From an uncultured Alphaproteobacteria bacterium (GTDB lineage: Bacteria; Pseudomonadota; Alphaproteobacteria; Micavibrionales; Micavibrionaceae), in NCBI GenBank assembly GCA_946481105.1, contig CAMLMM010000031.1:1-22795 (forward strand): a stretch of 22,795 nucleotides of DNA. Direction: 5' to 3'. The position numbers were made by a program, and so were the translations under genes. Positions 1 through 8,226 of the stretch are shown here, piece by piece (position 1 is the first letter of the stretch; each line of letters starts with the position of its first letter). The notes beneath the pieces are model-generated. The model had not been told where the DNA came from. It was given only the letters and a program-made list of their open reading frames with translations, and ran no database searches.

Positions 1-646
1 CGCCGCTCATCCCAATCTATTTGTCGTCGATCATCCGCTGGTGGCGGATAATCTGTCACATATGCGCGACAAGGATTGTCCATTTCCCGAATTCCGGTTG
101 CGCCTGAAAAAGATTTCTGTGCTGCTCGCCTATGCTGCCACGGAAAATATGAAACTTACCACGCGCAAGATAACAACGCCGCTGACGGAGATGGACGCGC
201 CGGTGCTCGCCGAAAAAGGCCCGGTGATTGTGCCGATATTGCGGGCTGGGCTGGGGTTGATTGATGGCCTGCTCGATATTTGCCCTGATGCTATTCTGGG
301 GCATGTGGGTCTGTACCGTGATGAAGAAACGCATACGCCGCATGAATATCTGGTGCGGCTGCCGGACCCGGTGCCGCAGGACCGACGCTTTATTCTGGTT
401 GACCCGATGCTAGCAACAGGACATTCGGCTGTGCATGCGGTGGATGTGCTGGTGAAGCGCGGCGTCGATGTCAGTCGTATTTCCATGATGACCCTGGTCT
501 GTGCCCCGGAAGGCGTTAAAACCTTTCATGGGAAATATTCATCCGTTCCCGTATTTACGGCGGCGCTGGATTCTCACCTGAACGAAAAGGCCTATATCGT
601 GCCGGGTTTGGGTGATGCTGGTGACCGCATTTTCGGGACGCTGTAG
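1..646 (+). CDS. upp: Uracil phosphoribosyltransferase (5' end outside window)
   Basis: Pyrimidine salvage enzyme of the cytoplasm that makes UMP from uracil and PRPP. The reading frame is open from base 2 and already encodes family sequence there (HPNLFVVDHPLV, then LRDKD-like MRDKDCPFPEF), so the true start lies upstream and the GTG at 41 is not the start. Visible motifs are the PRPP-binding loop VDPMLATGHSA and the C-terminal uracil-binding segment PGLGDAGDRIFGT. UPRTases are usually about 208 aa, so only a few residues are missing. In the PRPP loop the usual GG after ATG is replaced by HS. The gene ends with TAG four bases before the stop of the convergent gene at 651, with no terminator between them. 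Confidence 0.93.
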   Translation, partial: AAHPNLFVVDHPLVADNLSHMRDKDCPFPEFRLRLKKISVLLAYAATENMKLTTRKITTPLTEMDAPVLAEKGPVIVPILRAGLGLIDGLLDICPDAILGHVGLYRDEETHTPHEYLVRLPDPVPQDRRFILVDPMLATGHSAVHAVDVLVKRGVDVSRISMMTLVCAPEGVKTFHGKYSSVPVFTAALDSHLNEKAYIVPGLGDAGDRIFGTL

Positions 647-650
647 CTTT

Positions 651-1697
651 TCAGTAAGGGGAAAGGTCCGGCGGGCTAAGTTTTTCAACCATTTTGTGAA
701 CTTCCTCTGGTTTTACGGGCAGGTCGAAAACGGCATTGGCTGCCACGACAAGTGAAGCGTCGGTTCTTGCTATCAAGAGGGGACGAATATCACCAGATTC
801 TTTATAGGACTGGCATAACACATATAAAGAGCCTGTTGTGTCAGGAATGTGAGTTGTATCCAGGTGAAAGAGTTTTACATTGGCGGATGGTGTTTCCAAT
901 TCTTCAGTACGAATGGGATCGCCAGGCTGTATGCCCAAATATGAGGCACTTAACAGTACATTTGTCATCTGCGCAGCATCATGTTTCGGCCTGGCAGCAA
1001 GCTCGAATGCTTGAGATACCAGGCGTTTCATCTGATTTTGGCGGGCGTCAATCAGATAGTCCGGAGGATCTATTCCGAGCTGCTCATAAGTCTTCAGCAA
1101 GCGCTTCACAAAAACAATATGATCATCCTGTTCTTTTTGTTCTCTGAGGCCATGAAGATTATCCTGCGAATAAAAATATTCTTGCAGATAAGGACTATAT
1201 GCTTCTAGAACATCAGCGCTTTCACAGGCGACGAGATAATTACGAAGGTTGAAATGCTTGCTCAATCCAAGGTCGACGAGCAGAAAATCACTTAAATCTT
1301 CCGCATGTTTAATCAAGAAATTATTCTGGGATTCGTCATCGGGCGCTGCCAGCAAGACATCACGGCAGGCCAAGGCCCTTTGTTCATCGTTATCACTGCG
1401 GGAGAGGGCGTGTTCAATATGAGGCAGAAACATTTCCCAGATGGGGTGTGTCATGCGTACACTGTTTTCATCATCCAGAGTTACGAGCATTCTGACGGCC
1501 TCACAGGGAAAAGATGATGCTAAACCTGTAAAGGCGGATTCTATTTCGGCCCTCTTGTCCCACAAAAATTTATGAGCTTGTCGAGTAATGTCTAATCCGG
1601 CGAGCTTATTTTGAAAATCCCGCAAGGCTTCAAAATGGGGATTGCGTATAACTTGTCCACCGATTGACCTGGAGACGGTTTTGGCTTCTTGATTCAC
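651..1697 (-). CDS. Unrecognised 348-aa protein, paralogue A
   Basis: I do not recognise a described family. The protein is soluble-looking, with no signal peptide or membrane segment, and rich in predicted helix. The start is a GTG preceded by AGGGA seven bases upstream. It is a diverged paralogue of the protein at 19236-20327. Collinear blocks include EIESAFTGLA (50-60), FLIKHAE (127-133), YSPYLQEYF (167-175), PDYLIDARQNQM (212-223), LGIQPGDPI (254-262) and a C-terminal block with LYVLC (291-295) and IRPLLIARTD (304-313). The C-terminal block alternates hydrophobic residues like a beta-rich module. Base composition is somewhat more AT-rich than the flanking core genes. It lies tail-to-tail against upp with a 4-bp gap. 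It has its own promoter of the same form as its paralogue's, so it is probably monocistronic. Function unknown. Confidence 0.8.
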   Translation of the reverse strand: MNQEAKTVSRSIGGQVIRNPHFEALRDFQNKLAGLDITRQAHKFLWDKRAEIESAFTGLASSFPCEAVRMLVTLDDENSVRMTHPIWEMFLPHIEHALSRSDNDEQRALACRDVLLAAPDDESQNNFLIKHAEDLSDFLLVDLGLSKHFNLRNYLVACESADVLEAYSPYLQEYFYSQDNLHGLREQKEQDDHIVFVKRLLKTYEQLGIDPPDYLIDARQNQMKRLVSQAFELAARPKHDAAQMTNVLLSASYLGIQPGDPIRTEELETPSANVKLFHLDTTHIPDTTGSLYVLCQSYKESGDIRPLLIARTDASLVVAANAVFDLPVKPEEVHKMVEKLSPPDLSPY

Positions 1698-1699
1698 TG

Positions 1700-1750
1700 T
1701 ATTTTCCCTGTTTTACAGATAGTTTTAGGGCGATTTTATGTTTATGTCAA
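1700..1750 (-). promoter_or_regulatory. Promoter and leader element of paralogue A
   Basis: On the minus strand a perfect -35 TTGACA (1745-1750) is followed by a 17-bp spacer and a -10 TAAAAC (1722-1727, 4 of 6). Downstream, at 1700-1713, is the leader AAACAGGGAAAATA, whose GGGA also serves as the Shine-Dalgarno of the GTG start at 1697. The sequence TTGACATAAA and the leader (13 of 14 bases) recur upstream of paralogue B. Promoter assignment is by inspection only. Confidence 0.55.
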
Positions 1751-1944
1751 AAAAATTGATTTATTATCCAGGGGGAGGATATTCTGCCGGATACGTTTCG
1801 TATATAAATTAGAAAAATCACAAGTTTCTTCTTGTTAAAAATGAATTGTTAATCATTGCGTGCGATTGTGCCGCCTGTCCCCGTTATGCGGATCAAGCGG
1901 TTTTATAAGAAAATGGTTTTTTAACACCTTTTTCAGGAACTTAT

Positions 1945-1978
1945 GGTCTTCTAGCGTGGGGTAGAAGACCTTATTTTT
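1945..1978 (+). terminator. Perfect 9-bp hairpin with T-rich tail ahead of the kinase gene
   Basis: GGTCTTCTA (1945-1953) and TAGAAGACC (1962-1970) are perfect inverted repeats around the loop GCGTGGGG, followed by TTATTTTT (1971-1978). The T-rich tail occurs only on the plus strand, which gives it the form of a rho-independent terminator. No plus-strand gene lies just upstream, so it could be a leader attenuator of the kinase gene, the end of a small RNA, or simply a palindromic operator. It ends 24 bp before the kinase start. Confidence 0.45.
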
Positions 1979-2002
1979 ATCCTGTAACCAAGTGTAGTTT
2001 TG

Positions 2003-3535
2003 ATGACTGGCTTAGTAGTTGACCATAAAGCACTTTTTGAAGCCCTTCCGGTACCGCGATTTCTGATCAACCTGGATGCGGATAAACATTTTCATGTGCT
2101 TGAGATTAATCGCCGTGGTCTTGAATATTTCAACCGCCAGGAAGAACATATTCTCGGCAAGCCCGTCAGCGGATTCATGGACAGTGAAAACGCCCGCCAT
2201 TTTGAACAGGCCTTTGAAGTCTGCATGAAGCAGAAAGTGCCGGTCAGCATTCATGCGTTACCAAGTTTTCCCGGCGGCATTCGCGTCTATGGATTCTGGA
2301 TTAATCCGTTGCTGGATATTGCCGGTAATGTCGTGTTGCTGGATGTCATGGCGCAGCCTGATTCATCGGATGATTCAGTTCTGCAGCGTGAGCGCGATGA
2401 CGCGATTTCTTTGCTGACATCCATCTTTGACGCATCGAATGTCGGGATTATTGTGACCGATCATAACCGCCGTGTCGTGCGCATCAATGATGGTTTTATC
2501 CGCACTTTCGGCTGGTCGCGTGAGCAGGTGGTCGGTGAAGATTTTACCTTTCTGATAAGCCCGGATGAGCAGCGCCCGGCCATGGAAAACCATGCACGTT
2601 ACCTGAAAAATTCGACCCGCAGTTCCGGTGAGATGAAGCTGGTCAAAAAAGACGGCAGTATCGCCAACACGCTGTATACAACGGCGACGCTGGAGTTATC
2701 GCAGCGCCGGAAGTTCCAGGTGACCACTATCATGGACATTACGCACCGCAAGCAGATGGAAATGTCATTGCGTGTCGCGAAGGATCAAGCGGATGCCGCC
2801 AACCACGCCAAGTCGGCATTTCTGGCCAACATGTCGCATGAATTGCGTACGCCCTTGAATGCAATTATCGGCTTCTCGGAAATGATGATGAATGGCACGT
2901 TTGGCAATCTGAACATTCCAAAATATCAGGAATATACCGAGGACATTCATTCGAGCGCGCGCCACCTGCTGGAGATTATCAACGAAGTTCTGGATATGTC
3001 GAAAATTGAGGCGGGGCGTGTTGAGCTGGACGAGAATGATGTCAAGGTTGATGAAGTTATTGAATCTGTCGTACGTATGATGGCGTCACGCGCCTTTAGC
3101 GGCAATATCGATATACAGACCAAGATCGAGCCATATCTGCCAATGCTCAGCGCTGACTCGCGTCTGGTGCGTCAGGTGCTGATTAATCTGGTCAGCAATT
3201 CAGTGAAGTTCTGCAAAGCAGGCGGGCTCATTACTATTGAGGCCAGTCTGCGTCCCGATGGCGACATGGAATTGATTGTCCGCGATACGGGCATTGGTAT
3301 CCCCAAGCACAAAATTCAGCAGGCGCTGGAACCTTTCGGGCAGATTCATGATACGGCGCACGCCGCCGGGGAAGTTTCCGGGACAGGGCTGGGATTGCCA
3401 CTGGCCAAGGCCATGGTGGAAATGCATGGTGGTTATCTCATGCTGGATTCCGAGCCGGGCAAAGGCACGGAAGTGCGGATTTGCTTCCCGTCGCGCCGTG
3501 TGCTGCGCCGCCCAGCGATTGCGGATGCCTATTAA
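2003..3535 (+). CDS. Soluble PAS-PAS sensor histidine kinase (PleC/DivJ/PdhS type)
   Basis: Cytoplasmic two-component sensor kinase of about 510 aa with no membrane segments. Domains in order: PAS at about 5-115, a second PAS at about 130-250 (NVGIIVTDHNRRVVRIND, then DITHRKQME), HisKA with the phospho-acceptor H279 in NMSHELRTPLNAIIGFSEMM, and HATPase with N box NLVSNSVKF, G1 DTGIGIP and G2 GTGLGL. The segment after the H box (FGNL, HLLEIINEVLDMSKIEAG) is characteristic of the PleC/DivJ/PdhS group of alphaproteobacterial cell-cycle and development kinases. No receiver domain and no adjacent response regulator are present, so its partner is encoded elsewhere. ATG 2003 is chosen over the TTG at 2000; neither has a clear Shine-Dalgarno. 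A perfect hairpin precedes the gene. The ligand of the PAS domains cannot be told from sequence. Confidence 0.88.
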   Translation: MTGLVVDHKALFEALPVPRFLINLDADKHFHVLEINRRGLEYFNRQEEHILGKPVSGFMDSENARHFEQAFEVCMKQKVPVSIHALPSFPGGIRVYGFWINPLLDIAGNVVLLDVMAQPDSSDDSVLQRERDDAISLLTSIFDASNVGIIVTDHNRRVVRINDGFIRTFGWSREQVVGEDFTFLISPDEQRPAMENHARYLKNSTRSSGEMKLVKKDGSIANTLYTTATLELSQRRKFQVTTIMDITHRKQMEMSLRVAKDQADAANHAKSAFLANMSHELRTPLNAIIGFSEMMMNGTFGNLNIPKYQEYTEDIHSSARHLLEIINEVLDMSKIEAGRVELDENDVKVDEVIESVVRMMASRAFSGNIDIQTKIEPYLPMLSADSRLVRQVLINLVSNSVKFCKAGGLITIEASLRPDGDMELIVRDTGIGIPKHKIQQALEPFGQIHDTAHAAGEVSGTGLGLPLAKAMVEMHGGYLMLDSEPGKGTEVRICFPSRRVLRRPAIADAY

Positions 3536-3542
3536 TTTCCAC

Positions 3543-3569
3543 TTGATGTAGCCTCGGCTTAATTATACT
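3543..3569 (+). promoter_or_regulatory. Possible promoter of the fur-like gene
   Basis: TTGATG (3543-3548) and TATACT (3564-3569, 5 of 6) lie in the 42-bp gap after the kinase gene, separated by a short 15-bp spacer. If it is used, transcription would start within a few bases of the ATG at 3578, giving an almost leaderless message, which fits the absence of a Shine-Dalgarno there. Confidence 0.3.
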
Positions 3570-3577
3570 ATTCCAAG

Positions 3578-3988
3578 ATGACAAGTTTGGAAACACGCTG
3601 CCTTGAAGCTGGCCTTAAAATGACAGGCCAGCGCCGGACCATTCTCAAAACGCTTGAAAACTCGGCCGATCACCCATCGGTTGAGAAAGTGTATGAGCGC
3701 GCCAAGGAAATCGACCCGTCGATCAGTATTGCGACTGTTTACCGGACATTAAGCCTGCTGGAAGAGATGGATATTATTATCCGTCGCGAATTCAATGAAA
3801 GCTTCGCACGGTATGATACGAATACCGAACATCATCATCACCTGATCGATCTGGAAACCGGTGCCGTGATCGAGTTCAAGAATGAAGAGCTTGAAAAACT
3901 CAAAATAAAAATCGCCCGTGATCTGGGATATGACCTTCTGGATCACCGGCTGGACCTGTATGGACGTAAGATAAAGTCCAACGGCTAA
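3578..3988 (+). CDS. fur: Fur/Mur-family metal-responsive repressor
   Basis: Cytoplasmic DNA-binding repressor of iron or manganese homeostasis, 136 aa, usual length for the family. N-terminal winged helix (about 1-85) contains TGQRRTILKTLE and the recognition-helix region SISIATVYRTLSLLEE. The C-terminal dimerisation and metal-binding part contains the histidine cluster EHHHHLIDLETGAVIEF and LLDHRLDLYGRK. It has no CxxC pairs for structural zinc; this is typical of alphaproteobacterial Fur/Mur proteins, many of which sense manganese. It lacks the heme-regulatory features that would point to Irr. The stop overlaps the next start (TAATG), so it is translationally coupled to the DUF1491 gene. 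Whether it responds to Fe or Mn cannot be decided here. Confidence 0.88.
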   Translation: MTSLETRCLEAGLKMTGQRRTILKTLENSADHPSVEKVYERAKEIDPSISIATVYRTLSLLEEMDIIIRREFNESFARYDTNTEHHHHLIDLETGAVIEFKNEELEKLKIKIARDLGYDLLDHRLDLYGRKIKSNG

Positions 3989-4329
3989 TGGACGAACCTC
4001 GCCTGCCAACTTCACTCTGGATTGATGCCCATCTGCGCCAAGCTGCCGCGCAGGGGAAGAGTTATTACATCGCCCATAAAGGGGCGTATGCGTCCGGGAC
4101 GGTACTGGTTAAAATCAGTCTATTGAACGGTTTATGCCGGGTTTTGGTGCAAATCCGGGATATGGACGGCAATTTGGGCTGGATGAACGCCTTATCCGAC
4201 GAACAGGTTGCAGAAAACGACGCGGATGCGTATATTCGCCGCGCGGTTGAGCGCGACCCGGATTTATGGGCGATTGAGATTGAAGACCGCAGCGGGGAAA
4301 ACCCGTTTGAAGGAAAACTGATTATATAA
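3988..4329 (+). CDS. DUF1491 family protein
   Basis: Small cytoplasmic protein of 113 aa. It matches the alphaproteobacterial DUF1491 family by its layout: an N-terminal LWIDAHLRQAAAQG, a central GTVLVKI strand, and a C-terminal DADAYIRRAVERDPDLWAIE followed by IEDRSG. Function is unknown in the family. Its ATG overlaps the stop of the fur-like gene by one base and it ends 10 bp before prfC, so the three genes are probably co-transcribed. Confidence 0.8.
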   Translation: MDEPRLPTSLWIDAHLRQAAAQGKSYYIAHKGAYASGTVLVKISLLNGLCRVLVQIRDMDGNLGWMNALSDEQVAENDADAYIRRAVERDPDLWAIEIEDRSGENPFEGKLII

Positions 4330-4338
4330 GATTAATTA

Positions 4339-5907
4339 ATGACATCGCCCGTTCATACCCGCCGCACTTTTGCGATTATTGCCCACCCGGACGCCGGTAA
4401 AACGACGCTGACCGAAAAACTGTTGTTATTCGGGGGCGCCATTCAGCTGGCCGGTATGGTCAAGGCCCGTGGTGAACGCCGCCGCGCCCGGTCGGACTGG
4501 ATGAAAGTGGAGCAGGAGCGGGGGATTTCCGTCGCGTCATCGGTGATGACATTCGATTATGCCGGACATACGTTTAACCTGCTTGACACACCGGGTCACG
4601 AAGATTTCTCGGAGGATACGTATCGCACACTGACCGCTGTTGATAGCGCGATTATGGTTCTCGACGCTGCTAAGGGTATTGAAACCCAGACATTGAAATT
4701 GTTTGAAGTTTGTCGTCTGCGGAATATCCCGATTATCACGTTCATCAACAAGATGGACCGTGAAGCGCTTGATCCGTTTTCATTGATGGATGAAATCGAG
4801 GACAAGCTGCAGATGGAAGTAACGCCCGCGTCCTGGCCGATAGGTATGGGGCGGGATTTCAAAGGTTGTTATGATTTGCTGAAAGACCAGCTATTTCTGT
4901 TTGACCGTAGCAAAGGCGAGGCGTTGACCGATAGCCTGACCTGTACGGGGTTGGATGACAAGCTGATAGATACGAAGCTGCCTGCCGACCAGGCAGCCAA
5001 ACTGCGCGAAGATGTCGAAATGGTGCGCGGCGTCTGCCCGGCCTTTGATGTTGAGAGTTATCTCGGCGGTCACATGACCCCGGTTTTCTTTGGGTCGGCG
5101 GTCAATAATTTTGGTGTGCGCGAATTATTGCATGGAATTGGTGAATTCGCCCCGGCTCCACGCGCGCAGAAAGCTGCCGAACGTGTTGTTGAGCCGACTG
5201 AAAATAAAGTCACAGGATTTGTTTTTAAAATTCAGGCCAATATGGACCCGAAGCACCGCGACCGTATCGCGTTCACGCGTATATGTTCGGGTGATTTCAA
5301 GCGCGGCATGAAGCTCTATCATGTGCGCAGCGATAAACAGATGGTGATACATTCGCCGCTGATGTTCTTTGCGCAGGACCGCGAGATGGTCGAGGACGCT
5401 TATGCGGGTGATATCATCGGCATTCCCAATCACGGCAATCTGCGTATTGGCGACGTCCTGACCGAAGGGGAAAAACTGGTTTTTACGGGTATTCCGTCTT
5501 TCGCCCCGGAATATCTGCAACGCGTACTCCCTGAAGATCCGCTGAAAGCCAAGCATCTGGGCAATGCCCTGCAACAGCTGGCCGAAGAAGGGGTTGCGCG
5601 CGTGTTCCGTTCCAATCTGGATAACAGCTGGATTGTCGGCGTTGTCGGGATGCTGCAGTTTGATGTGCTGGCCGACCGTATCCGCACCGAATATAATCTG
5701 CCGGTCAAATTAGAGGCAACGAGCCTTTATACTGCCCGCTGGGTATCGGCAGATGATCCGGCAAAGCTCAAATCATTCCTGGATAATAACCGTGGGGCGA
5801 TTGCCAATGATCATGACGGCGACCCGGTTTTCATGGCGCGGAATGCGTGGCATCTGAACGACACGCAGGATAAAAACCCCGATATCAGGTTTACGGCGAC
5901 GAAGTAG
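4339..5907 (+). CDS. prfC: Peptide chain release factor 3 (RF3)
   Basis: Translational GTPase that removes RF1/RF2 from the ribosome after peptide release. The 522-aa length is normal. GTPase motifs are G1 AHPDAGKTT (15-23), switch II DTPGHEDF and G4 NKMDRE, with the RF3-specific GERRRARSDWMKVEQERG insertion between G1 and G2. The C-terminal part (GVVGMLQFDVLADRIRTEY) is the RF3 domain III signature. The start has no obvious Shine-Dalgarno; the short gap after DUF1491 suggests coupling. Its last 17 bp overlap the 3' end of the convergent membrane-protein gene, so transcripts from the two strands would be complementary there. Confidence 0.95.
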   Translation: MTSPVHTRRTFAIIAHPDAGKTTLTEKLLLFGGAIQLAGMVKARGERRRARSDWMKVEQERGISVASSVMTFDYAGHTFNLLDTPGHEDFSEDTYRTLTAVDSAIMVLDAAKGIETQTLKLFEVCRLRNIPIITFINKMDREALDPFSLMDEIEDKLQMEVTPASWPIGMGRDFKGCYDLLKDQLFLFDRSKGEALTDSLTCTGLDDKLIDTKLPADQAAKLREDVEMVRGVCPAFDVESYLGGHMTPVFFGSAVNNFGVRELLHGIGEFAPAPRAQKAAERVVEPTENKVTGFVFKIQANMDPKHRDRIAFTRICSGDFKRGMKLYHVRSDKQMVIHSPLMFFAQDREMVEDAYAGDIIGIPNHGNLRIGDVLTEGEKLVFTGIPSFAPEYLQRVLPEDPLKAKHLGNALQQLAEEGVARVFRSNLDNSWIVGVVGMLQFDVLADRIRTEYNLPVKLEATSLYTARWVSADDPAKLKSFLDNNRGAIANDHDGDPVFMARNAWHLNDTQDKNPDIRFTATK

Positions 5908-8146
5908 GAGGGGCTTTGCGCTCATCCGTTGCGGTGGGCTGATTGAATCTGCCTATTTTCATGGCGCGTAGCGGATTGGCGAAATCGTCCGTCCATGGCT
6001 GTAAATCTTCCGGCGCGGATAATGCTTCCCATTTTTCATCCTGCAGCTTGGCGATGTAGGCAGGGTTGTTTGTGAGGGCAACGCCCTGGGTGGCTGCGTA
6101 GCTGAGATCCTTATGCCCGGGAACATCATTTGATGGCGTCAATTTATAGAAAGCCTGCATATTTACGGCTTTGGCGATGGCGGCCAGTTCTTCTTTCAGA
6201 TTAAAGAACCGGTTGGAGATGTGAAAGCCGATCAGGCCATCCGGCTTGATTTTGCTTTGATACAGAGCTGCGGCCTGCCGGGTGATAAGGTGCATTGGAA
6301 TATTATCGGAGCTGAAGACATCAACAAAAATCATATCATAGGAGGCATTCGCTGCATTCTGGAGCTTCAGCCGCGCATCGCCGAGAATAATCTGGTAAGG
6401 GGTGTTGCAGACAGACAGGTAAGTAAAAATCTTTTTATCCTGGCTGATGTCGATTACAGCAGGGTCAATCTCATAAAAATCGATATGATTTTCTGGACCG
6501 GTGAGGCAGGCGATGCTGCCGGTTCCTAAACCCAGACCGCCTATGCTGGCGTCAGGTTTGATGCCGGTGACAAGCTTAAATATCTGGCCGTTTGCCGTTT
6601 GCGGCGCATAATACGTCAGCGGTATTTTTTCGGCTTCAGCGGTCATTTTTTGCATGCCATGGATGGTTGTCCCATGCGATAATTCACGGAGGCCATTTTT
6701 TTCCATGACCGATAAAGTCCCGAAATAATTGCGGGACAGATAGATGTTTTCTTTGGTCAGTTGATAGGGAATAAGCGGAAAACTTACCAGCATGATGACT
6801 GCCGCAGTTGTATAGGCTGCACGATTCTCGAAAAGACCCACAACCAGAATGGCACCTATAATAGCGCCCGCGAAGCGAATATATTTTAATTGAACTGAGG
6901 GGGCCGCCTGGAAACTCATCCAGATAAGGAAAATACCAATCAGGAGAACAACTCCAATCGCCGCCAGCTTTTTACCTGGCAGGCTGGCGTAATTCAAATC
7001 AAGCTTCTGGTGCATATTCCAGCAAAAGACGCTGAGAATAATCGCAATCATAAATTCATAAGGCTTGGCAAAAATATACGGAGCGATCAGAGCATTGAAA
7101 ATACCGCCCAGGGCGCCACCGCATGACATGACAAGAAAGAACAGAGTCAGATGTTTGACCGTTGGTTTTAACCTGGCCAGTTCCTGATGGCACATAAGGC
7201 AGGTGATAAAGAGGAAGAGGGCCAGTGCGCCGGCTTTGCCCCAGTTAAGCACGGGTATCAAATTGGCAAGACAGAAGATAAGCGGCAGCAGGAAACAGAA
7301 TAAAATCCGCGTCATTACCAGCGGAATTGGCTGATTTTTTGCGAAAGCAAATATAAATGACGTGATGTAAATTGTCAGGGGGCCAACCCAGAAAAGCGGG
7401 GCGGAGCCGATATCCGCCGTTACGTAACTGGTCAGGCCCAGCATCATGGAGGAAGGCACAAAAGCCAGTAATAACCATAGGGCGATATCACGAAATGACA
7501 CAGTCGTGGCATCGGAAGACGGGTCGACAGTTACCACAATGCTCTGGCTTTTCAGGGAAAACAGGCCGCAGGCCGCAATCAGGACCATAAGAATAAAATA
7601 CCCGTAACGCCAGAGAGATGATTGTTCAGCCAGCGGAAAGAAATATTCGATGGCGAGTGGATAGAGAATGAGCGCGAGAACTGACCCGGCATTACTTGCG
7701 GCATACAGGAAATATGGGTTGGATGCATTCGGGTGCGGGGTGAAGGAAAACCATTTTTGCAGCAGGGGGGCCGTGGCCGATAAAAACAGGAAAGGCCCGG
7801 CGATCATGCCAGCCATGGTTGTTAATTGCCACAACAGGGGCGATTGCCCGTCAGAAGGTGCCATGAAGGCCGTTGTCATCGGCAGGGTCAGGCCCGCCAG
7901 TAATAAGAACGCAATATGGAGTCCAAATTGCGGACGGATATCTTTAATTTTGGCCAGAAAATGTGCGTAAAAATAGCCGAGAAGAAGAAGAATCTGGAAA
8001 AAAACCATTGTTGTATTCCAGACCGATGGTGTGCCGCCAAGACCAGGGAGAAGGGTTTTCCCGACCATCGGTTGAACGCCGAATAGCAAATATGCGCTTA
8101 AAAATACGGCGAGACTGTACGTAATGGTCTGGATCTTATGGGACAT
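5891..8146 (-). CDS. Membrane protein fused to spermidine-synthase-like domain
   Basis: A 751-aa protein with two halves. Residues 1 to about 480 form a polytopic inner-membrane region of many hydrophobic helices, starting with YSLAVFLSAYLLFGVQPMVG, the signature opening of the fused MFS/spermidine synthase family. The C-terminal part has a class I methyltransferase-like fold: GGLGLGTGSIACL (about 536-548), the acidic strand end IDFYEIDPAVIDI, and LGDARLKL. The catalytic Asp motif of true spermidine synthase is replaced by FVDVFSSDNIP, so polyamine synthesis should not be assumed. A Shine-Dalgarno AAGGA precedes the ATG by 9 bases and a perfect -10 box lies upstream. It is divergent from the suf regulator and overlaps prfC at the 3' end. 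Substrate unknown. Confidence 0.85.
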   Translation of the reverse strand: MSHKIQTITYSLAVFLSAYLLFGVQPMVGKTLLPGLGGTPSVWNTTMVFFQILLLLGYFYAHFLAKIKDIRPQFGLHIAFLLLAGLTLPMTTAFMAPSDGQSPLLWQLTTMAGMIAGPFLFLSATAPLLQKWFSFTPHPNASNPYFLYAASNAGSVLALILYPLAIEYFFPLAEQSSLWRYGYFILMVLIAACGLFSLKSQSIVVTVDPSSDATTVSFRDIALWLLLAFVPSSMMLGLTSYVTADIGSAPLFWVGPLTIYITSFIFAFAKNQPIPLVMTRILFCFLLPLIFCLANLIPVLNWGKAGALALFLFITCLMCHQELARLKPTVKHLTLFFLVMSCGGALGGIFNALIAPYIFAKPYEFMIAIILSVFCWNMHQKLDLNYASLPGKKLAAIGVVLLIGIFLIWMSFQAAPSVQLKYIRFAGAIIGAILVVGLFENRAAYTTAAVIMLVSFPLIPYQLTKENIYLSRNYFGTLSVMEKNGLRELSHGTTIHGMQKMTAEAEKIPLTYYAPQTANGQIFKLVTGIKPDASIGGLGLGTGSIACLTGPENHIDFYEIDPAVIDISQDKKIFTYLSVCNTPYQIILGDARLKLQNAANASYDMIFVDVFSSDNIPMHLITRQAAALYQSKIKPDGLIGFHISNRFFNLKEELAAIAKAVNMQAFYKLTPSNDVPGHKDLSYAATQGVALTNNPAYIAKLQDEKWEALSAPEDLQPWTDDFANPLRAMKIGRFNQPTATDERKAPPTSSP

Positions 8147-8174
8147 GGGGCGAATCCTTATTTAATATCAAGGC

Positions 8175-8180
8175 ATTATA
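8175..8180 (-). promoter_or_regulatory. -10 box for the membrane/spermidine-synthase-like gene
   Basis: On the minus strand this hexamer reads TATAAT, a perfect -10, placing the transcription start about 20 bp before the ATG at 8146. At 17-bp spacing the -35 would be CTTCAA, a poor match that coincides with the -35 of the divergent suf promoter on the other strand, so the two promoters may compete. Confidence 0.5.
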
Positions 8181-8197
8181 CATGATTATTGTAAGGC

Positions 8198-8226
8198 TTG
8201 AAGTCTTAAGTCCTTTGTGAGATAAA
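8198..8226 (+). promoter_or_regulatory. Promoter of the suf operon
   Basis: TTGAAG (8198-8203) and GATAAA (8221-8226), each 4 of 6 to consensus, are separated by 17 bp. The predicted transcription start is near 8233. The -10 box and start lie inside the 27-bp inverted repeat, as expected for a repressible promoter. The assignment is by inspection. Confidence 0.45.

Larger units (their letters stand above)
1698..2002. other. 305-bp AT-rich intergenic region
   Basis: This gap separates the minus-strand paralogue A from the plus-strand PAS histidine kinase. Its left 53 bp hold the promoter and leader of paralogue A, and its right end holds a perfect 9-bp hairpin (1945-1970). Between them I see no convincing coding sequence and no confident sigma-70 promoter for the kinase. 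Candidate -10 boxes such as TATAAG near 1905 lack a well-spaced -35. Confidence 0.6.

Noticed and set aside
41..43. GTG at 41 as the start of upp
   Set aside because: The frame is open to base 2 and the residues before the GTG (HPNLFVVDHPL) are family sequence, so the gene is cut by the window edge.
1846..1861. Small inverted repeat near the ACAAG/CTTGT motif in the 1698-2002 gap
   Set aside because: The arms are only 5 bp in AT-rich sequence, which is expected by chance.
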